From NCBI GenBank assembly GCA_963759545.1, contig CAVXAB010000019.1:1-64000 (forward strand): a DNA stretch of 64,000 nt, written 5' to 3'. Shown here in pieces: positions 59,742 through 64,000 of the stretch. Source of the DNA: Trebonia sp963759545. Lineage in GTDB: Bacteria > Actinomycetota > Actinomycetes > Streptosporangiales > Streptosporangiaceae. The number at the start of each line of letters is the position of its first letter. Position 1 is the first letter of the stretch. Both the position numbers and the translations under genes were made by a program. Under the pieces are notes generated by a model that was given only the letters and a program-made list of their open reading frames with translations, was not told the DNA's origin and ran no database searches.

Positions 59742-61153
59742 CGACCACCACCGCTAATGACCAGCTTGAAGGTCTTGGCACGTATAAGTTCGGCTGGGCC
59801 GACTCTGACGTGGCCGGCGCGTCCGCCAAGCGCGGGCTCTCCGAAGAGGTGGTCCGCGACATCTCCGCCCGCAAGAACGAGCCGGAGTGGATGCTGGAGA
59901 ACCGGCTCAAGGGGCTGAAGTACTTCGGCCGCAAGCCCATGCCGAACTGGGGTTCCGACCTGTCCGGCATCGACTTCGACAACATCAAGTACTTCGTCCG
60001 GTCCACGGAGAAGCAGGCGGAGTCGTGGGATGACCTCCCGGCCGACATCAAGAGCACCTACGACAAGCTCGGCATCCCCGAGGCGGAGAAGCAGCGCCTC
60101 ATCTCCGGAGTCGCGGCCCAGTACGAGTCCGAGGTCGTCTACCACAAGATCCGCGAGGACCTTGAGGAGAAGGGCGTCATCTTCCTCGACACCGACTCCG
60201 CGCTCAAGCAGCACCCGGACCTGTTCAAGGAGTACTACGGCACGGTCATCCCGGCCGGCGACAACAAGTTCGCCGCGCTGAACACCGCTACCTGGTCCGG
60301 CGGCTCCTTCATCTACGTGCCGAAGGGCGTGCACGTCGAGATCCCGCTGCAGGCCTACTTCCGTATCAACACCGAGAACATGGGCCAGTTCGAGCGCACG
60401 CTGATCATCGTCGACGAGGGCGCCTACGTGCACTACGTCGAGGGCTGCACCGCGCCGATCTACAAGTCGGACTCGCTGCACTCCGCGGTCGTCGAGATCA
60501 TCGTCAAGAAGGACGCCCGCTGCCGGTACACGACCATCCAGAACTGGTCGAACAACGTCTACAACCTCGTCACGAAGCGCGCGGTCGCCTACGAGGGCGC
60601 GACGATGGAGTGGATCGACGGCAACATCGGCTCCAAGGTCACGATGAAGTACCCGGCCGTCTACCTGATGGGCGAGCACGCCAAGGGCGAGACGCTGTCG
60701 GTGGCGTTCGCCGGCGAGGGCCAGCACCAGGACGCGGGCGCCAAGATGGTGCACTGCGCGCCGAACACCAGCTCCACGATCGTCTCCAAGTCGGTCGCCA
60801 GGGGCGGCGGCCGCACCAGCTACCGCGGCCTGATCAACGTGCAGGAAGGCGCCACGCACTCGAAGTCCACGGTCAAGTGCGACGCGCTGCTGATCGACTC
60901 GATCAGCCGCTCCGACACCTACCCGTACAACGACGTGCGCGAGGACGACGTCGAGATGGGCCACGAGGCCACCGTCTCGAAGATCTCCGCGGACCAGCTG
61001 TTCTACCTGATGTCCCGGGGCATGACCGAGGACGAGGCGATGGCGATGATCGTCCGCGGCTTCGTCGAGCCGATCGCCCGCGAGCTCCCGATGGAGTACG
61101 CGCTCGAGCTCAACCGGCTGATCGAGCTGCAGATGGAAGGAGCGGTCGGCTAG
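59738..61153 (+). CDS. sufB: Fe-S cluster assembly scaffold SufB
   Basis: 471 residues. The SufBD beta-helix core is clear: FGRKPMPNWGSDLSGIDFDN, then NTATWSGGSFIYVPKGVHVE, then DEGAYVHYVEGCTAPIYKSD (the Cys and His/Glu region for cluster assembly), then EWIDGNIGSKVTMKYPAVYL, ending with SRGMTEDEAMAMIVRGFVEP. SufB with SufC2 and SufD forms the scaffold that builds Fe-S clusters from SufS-derived sulfur. No intein is present, unlike some mycobacterial SufB. Codon use and frame are clean. Coupled to sufR and followed 2 bp later by sufD. Confidence 0.97.
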   Translation: MTTTTANDQLEGLGTYKFGWADSDVAGASAKRGLSEEVVRDISARKNEPEWMLENRLKGLKYFGRKPMPNWGSDLSGIDFDNIKYFVRSTEKQAESWDDLPADIKSTYDKLGIPEAEKQRLISGVAAQYESEVVYHKIREDLEEKGVIFLDTDSALKQHPDLFKEYYGTVIPAGDNKFAALNTATWSGGSFIYVPKGVHVEIPLQAYFRINTENMGQFERTLIIVDEGAYVHYVEGCTAPIYKSDSLHSAVVEIIVKKDARCRYTTIQNWSNNVYNLVTKRAVAYEGATMEWIDGNIGSKVTMKYPAVYLMGEHAKGETLSVAFAGEGQHQDAGAKMVHCAPNTSSTIVSKSVARGGGRTSYRGLINVQEGATHSKSTVKCDALLIDSISRSDTYPYNDVREDDVEMGHEATVSKISADQLFYLMSRGMTEDEAMAMIVRGFVEPIARELPMEYALELNRLIELQMEGAVG

Positions 61154-61155
61154 TT

Positions 61156-62301
61156 ATGTCAGCCCTTTCTGGTGCGGTGGAGACCGCGCCCGTCTCAAGC
61201 TTGCACTCAGTCGGCTCGGCCAACCCCGACGACTTCGCGGCGCCCACCGGGCGCGAGGAGGAGTGGCGGTTCACCCCGCTGAACCGCCTGCGCGGGCTGC
61301 ACAAGGACGCCCCCTTCACCGGCGTGGTCAACGTCACGGTCGAGGCCGCCCCCGAGGTGACCGTCGACAAGCTGGACCTGTCCGAACGGGGGCGGCTGGC
61401 ACCATCGGTCCTCCCGTTCCTGGCGATGGACCGGGTCAGCGCCCGGGCGTACGCCGCCGCGGTCAGCGCCACCGTCATCTCCGTGCCGAAGGAAGCGGTC
61501 GCCTCCGCGCCGACCTACGTCCGCGTCACGGGCAACGGAACGGATGCCGCGGCCGCCGGGCACCTGATCATCGACGTGCAGCCGTACGGCCGGGCGACGG
61601 TGGTCATCGACCAGACCGGGTCCGCCACCTACGCCGACAACGTGGAGATCCACGTCGCCGACGGCGGCGACCTCACGGTCGTCGCCCTCGCCGACTGGGC
61701 AGGCGACACGGTCCAGGTCGCGCACCACGTCGCCACCCTCGGCCGGGACGCGCACCTGGCGCACTTCGCGATCACCCTCGGCGGGTCACTCGTCCGGCTC
61801 TCGCCGACCGTCCGCTACGCCGGCCCCGGCGGCGACGCCGAGCTGCACGGCATCGCGTTCGCCGACGCCGGGCAGCACCTGGAGCACCGGCTGTTCGTCG
61901 ACCACGACACGCCGAACTGCCGCTCCCGCGTCGGGTACAAGCACGCGCTGTCCGGCGACGGCGCCCGCACGGTCTGGATCGGCGACGTGCTGATCCGCCC
62001 GGAGGCGACCGGCACCGACACCTACGAGTTCAACAGGAACCTGGTGCTCACCGACGGGGCGCACGCCGACTCGGTGCCGAACCTGGAGATCCTCACCGGC
62101 GAGGTCGTCGGCGCTGGGCACGCGTCCACCAGCGGCCGCCTCGATGACGAGCACATCTTCTACCTTCAGTCCCGCGGCCTTCCCTTCGACGAGGCCAGGC
62201 GCCTGGTCATCAGGGGCTTCTTCGGCGAGCTGATCGCCAGGATCGGGGTGCCGGAGCTTGAGGAGCGCATTACCACCGCGATTGAAGAGGAACTGGCGTG
62301 A
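61156..62301 (+). CDS. sufD: Fe-S cluster assembly protein SufD
   Basis: 381 residues from ATG 61156. REEEWRFTPLNRLRGLHKDA is the SufD N-terminus. The shared SufBD helix and the end motif QSRGLPFDEARRLVIRGFFG (mate of the SufB MSRGMTEDEA motif) are present, with HxxPN-type DHDTPNCRSRVGYKHALSGD containing the functional His. It partners SufB in the SufBC2D complex. The stop overlaps the ferredoxin gene GTG by 4 bp. Confidence 0.96.
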   Translation: MSALSGAVETAPVSSLHSVGSANPDDFAAPTGREEEWRFTPLNRLRGLHKDAPFTGVVNVTVEAAPEVTVDKLDLSERGRLAPSVLPFLAMDRVSARAYAAAVSATVISVPKEAVASAPTYVRVTGNGTDAAAAGHLIIDVQPYGRATVVIDQTGSATYADNVEIHVADGGDLTVVALADWAGDTVQVAHHVATLGRDAHLAHFAITLGGSLVRLSPTVRYAGPGGDAELHGIAFADAGQHLEHRLFVDHDTPNCRSRVGYKHALSGDGARTVWIGDVLIRPEATGTDTYEFNRNLVLTDGAHADSVPNLEILTGEVVGAGHASTSGRLDDEHIFYLQSRGLPFDEARRLVIRGFFGELIARIGVPELEERITTAIEEELA

Positions 62302-62615
62302 GCGAGACTGCCGAATTCGTTCGGGCGTGCGCTGTTTCTGATCTTAAAGAAGACGGCGCGATCAGCGTCGTGCTTGGCGGCGACGAGATCGCGATCGTGA
62401 AGACCGAGGGCGAGGTCTTCGCGATCCGCGACTGGTGCTCGCACGCCGCCGTGCCGCTGTCCGAGGGCGAGGTGGACGGCTACACCGTCGAGTGCTGGCT
62501 GCACGGGTCCTGCTTCGACCTGCGTACCGGCCAGCCGACCGCGCTGCCGGCTACCGCCCCGGTGCCCGTTTACCCCGTCAAGATCGAGGGCGATGACGTC
62601 CTCGTGTCGATATAG
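62298..62615 (+). CDS. Rieske-type [2Fe-2S] ferredoxin in the suf operon
   Basis: 105 residues from GTG 62298. Rieske ligands: C47 and H49 in WCSHAAVPLSEGEV, C66 and H69 in ECWLHGSCFDLRTG, a C-x-H-16-C-x-x-H spacing. It is the non-heme-iron oxygenase ferredoxin type, which sits between sufD and sufC in many actinomycetes. It may carry electrons to, or receive clusters from, the Suf machinery; this role is inferred from context. Overlaps sufD by 4 bp; sufC follows after 11 bp. Confidence 0.94.
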   Translation: MSETAEFVRACAVSDLKEDGAISVVLGGDEIAIVKTEGEVFAIRDWCSHAAVPLSEGEVDGYTVECWLHGSCFDLRTGQPTALPATAPVPVYPVKIEGDDVLVSI

Positions 62616-62626
62616 GAGTCATTTCA

Positions 62627-63394
62627 GTGTCCACCCTTGAGATTCGCGACCTGCACGCTTCCATAACAGAAGCCGACGGGAGCCTCCGGGAGATCCTGCG
62701 CGGCGTCGACCTCAGGGTCGGCGACGACGAGACGCACGTCATCATGGGACCGAACGGCTCCGGCAAGTCCACCCTCGCCTACGCGCTCGCGGGCCACCCG
62801 AAGTACACCGTCACGTCCGGCTCGGTGACGCTTGACGGCGAGGACGTGCTGTCGATGTCGGTCGACGCCCGCGCCAGGGCCGGCCTGTTCCTCGCGATGC
62901 AGTACCCGGTCGAGGTGCCAGGCGTGTCGGTGTCGAACTTCCTGCGCACCGCGATCACCGCGACCCGGGGCGAGGCGCCGAAGCTGCGCAACTTCGTCAA
63001 GGAGATGAACGGCGCGATGAGCGACCTGTCCATCGACCCGAAGTTCGCCGAACGGTCGCTCAACGAGGGCTTCTCCGGCGGCGAGAAGAAGCGCCACGAG
63101 ATCCTGCAGCTTGAACTGCTCAACCCGAAGATCGCCGTGCTCGACGAGACCGACTCTGGCCTGGACGTGGACGCGCTGAAGGTCGTGTCTGAGGGCATCA
63201 ACCGGTTCCGCGCCAAGCCGGGCCACGGCGTGCTGCTGATCACCCACTACAACCGCATCCTGCAGTACGTCCACCCCGACTTCGTGCACGTCTTCGTCGC
63301 CGGCCGGATCGTCGAAGAGGGCGGCGCCGAGCTGGCGAAGGTGCTGGAGAACGAGGGCTACGAGAAGTTCACCGGGGCGGCGACGTCGGCATGA
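62627..63394 (+). CDS. sufC: Fe-S cluster assembly ATPase SufC
   Basis: 255 residues from GTG 62627 with TAGGAGTCAT upstream. ABC-type ATPase: Walker A MGPNGSGKSTLAYALAG, Q-loop AMQYPVEVPGVSVSNFL (SufC hallmark), signature GFSGGEKKRHEILQLELL, Walker B IAVLDETDSGLD, switch His LLITHYNRIL. SufC drives conformational change of the SufBD scaffold in the cytosol. There are no membrane partners, as expected. Overlaps sufS by ATGA. Confidence 0.97.
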   Translation: MSTLEIRDLHASITEADGSLREILRGVDLRVGDDETHVIMGPNGSGKSTLAYALAGHPKYTVTSGSVTLDGEDVLSMSVDARARAGLFLAMQYPVEVPGVSVSNFLRTAITATRGEAPKLRNFVKEMNGAMSDLSIDPKFAERSLNEGFSGGEKKRHEILQLELLNPKIAVLDETDSGLDVDALKVVSEGINRFRAKPGHGVLLITHYNRILQYVHPDFVHVFVAGRIVEEGGAELAKVLENEGYEKFTGAATSA

Positions 63395-64000
63395 GTCAGG
63401 TCGCGCCCTTCGACGTGGAGGCGGTCAGGAAGGATTTCCCGATCCTGTCCAGGACCGTGCGGAACGACAAGCCGCTCGTTTACCTGGACTCCGGGGCGAC
63501 GTCGCAGCACCCGACCGTCGTCCTCGACGCCGAGCGGGACTACTACGAGCGGCACAACGCCGCCGCGCACCGGGGCACCCACCTCCTCGGCCAGGAGGCC
63601 ACCGAGATCTACGAGGAGAGCCGCGCGAAGGTCGCGGCCTTCCTCGGCGCCGCGTCACCGGACGAGGTCGTCTTCACGAAGTCGGCGACCGAGAGCATCA
63701 ACCTGGTCGCGTTCGGGCTGGCGTGGTCGCTGAAGCCCGGCGATGAGATCCTCATCTCCGAGATCGAGCACCACGCCAACCTCGTGCCGTGGCAGCAGCT
63801 CGCGCTGCGCACCGGGGCGACGCTGAAGTGGTTCAAGGAGCTGCCCGACGGGCGGATCGACGTCGACGCGTCGCTGGTGACCCCGCGGACGAAGATCGTC
63901 GCGGTCACCGGGCAGTCGAACGTCACCGGCGTGATCCCGCCGCTGCGCGAGATCGGCGAACTTGCCCACTCGGTCGGCGCGCTGTTCCTGGTCGACGGCG
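63391..64000 (+). CDS. sufS: Cysteine desulfurase SufS, 5' part (cut by window end)
   Basis: 203 codons visible from ATG 63391. PLVYLDSGATSQHPTVVLDA, then NAAAHRGTHLLGQEATEIYE, then FTKSATESINLVAFGLAW, then EIEHHANLVPWQQLALRTGA, then GALFLVDG match the SufS/CsdA class II desulfurase start. The PLP-binding Lys, the catalytic Cys loop and the C-terminal domain are beyond the window. SufS releases sulfur from cysteine for the SufBC2D scaffold, usually through a SufU/IscU-like acceptor encoded next. Confidence 0.96.
   Translation, partial: MSQVAPFDVEAVRKDFPILSRTVRNDKPLVYLDSGATSQHPTVVLDAERDYYERHNAAAHRGTHLLGQEATEIYEESRAKVAAFLGAASPDEVVFTKSATESINLVAFGLAWSLKPGDEILISEIEHHANLVPWQQLALRTGATLKWFKELPDGRIDVDASLVTPRTKIVAVTGQSNVTGVIPPLREIGELAHSVGALFLVDG

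Noticed and set aside
59420..60964. A 514-codon open frame antisense to sufR and sufB
   Set aside because: Low-complexity Val/Arg/Asp-rich sequence opposite a clearly functional SufB.
1..64000. tRNA, rRNA or riboswitch genes
   Set aside because: No cloverleaf with a GGTTCRA-type T-arm, rRNA core or known riboswitch consensus was found by eye on either strand; short structured RNAs could still be missed.

Overview
The window is high-GC DNA of about 70% with actinobacterial hallmarks: many GTG starts, ATGA or GTGA coupled overlaps, a SigG-type ECF sigma factor, NarL-type two-component genes, a large LuxR/LAL regulator, MocR and GntR regulators, and a SufR-BD-(Rieske)-C-S operon. It looks like a chromosomal stretch of a soil actinomycete of the Streptosporangiaceae/Streptomyces type. 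That placement is an inference; no rRNA or tRNA gene was found to fix it.

Layout. 1-7.6 kb: two overlapping MmgE/PrpD genes (both with frame breaks), an MFS exporter, a SigG-like sigma factor, a ketopantoate-reductase-like enzyme, a proline iminopeptidase and a DinB-like protein. 7.6-12.4 kb: a hotdog thioesterase, an Rpn-like nuclease in a low-GC pocket, GNAT, VOC, a HEAGH zinc-protease-like protein and a CHAP/PG-binding hydrolase. 12.4-16 kb: a crotonase lacking both usual catalytic glutamates, two coupled RraA-like genes, and a scar where the second RraA gene and an M50-like gene are broken against each other, followed by a DUF559 remnant. 16-22.5 kb: NarL-type response regulator and kinase divergent from a MacB-type ABC transporter, then a decayed SRPBCC gene. 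22.5-30 kb: DUF805, FAD monooxygenase, YdeI-like protein, a TetR/NAD(P)-binding protein pair divergent from a cupin around a clear operator, a GlnX-like membrane sensor, SDR and a DUF3759-like protein. 30-37.3 kb: an Rsh-type (p)ppGpp protein with an intact hydrolase but an altered synthetase site, a GntR-led operon (cache sensor, ferredoxin stub, FAD reductase, leaderless solute-binding protein), and heme A synthase. 37.3-48.3 kb: diaminopropionate ammonia-lyase, ArsP-type permease, AhpD-like protein, MocR regulator, LAL regulator, EamA exporter and an ABC-2 exporter. 48.3-58.8 kb: a repeat array with a long hairpin, a metallophosphoesterase, DUF952, a formylglycine-generating enzyme next to a sulfatase stub, a frameshifted MalT-like regulator, and small stress-type genes (SHOCT, CMD, DUF1269). 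58.8-64 kb: sufR-sufB-sufD-Rieske-sufC-sufS, a coupled Fe-S assembly operon with a probable SufR operator over the sufR start codon.

Two features stand out. A 144-bp palindromic repeat occurs twice, 12.5 kb apart, in the same orientation. In addition, an unusual number of genes carry single-base frame breaks or terminal stubs, while suf, COX15, rsh and the large ABC genes are intact. Some breaks lie in homopolymer or triplet runs and could be sequence errors; others, such as the RraA/M50 junction and the ferredoxin and sulfatase stubs, look like real deletions.
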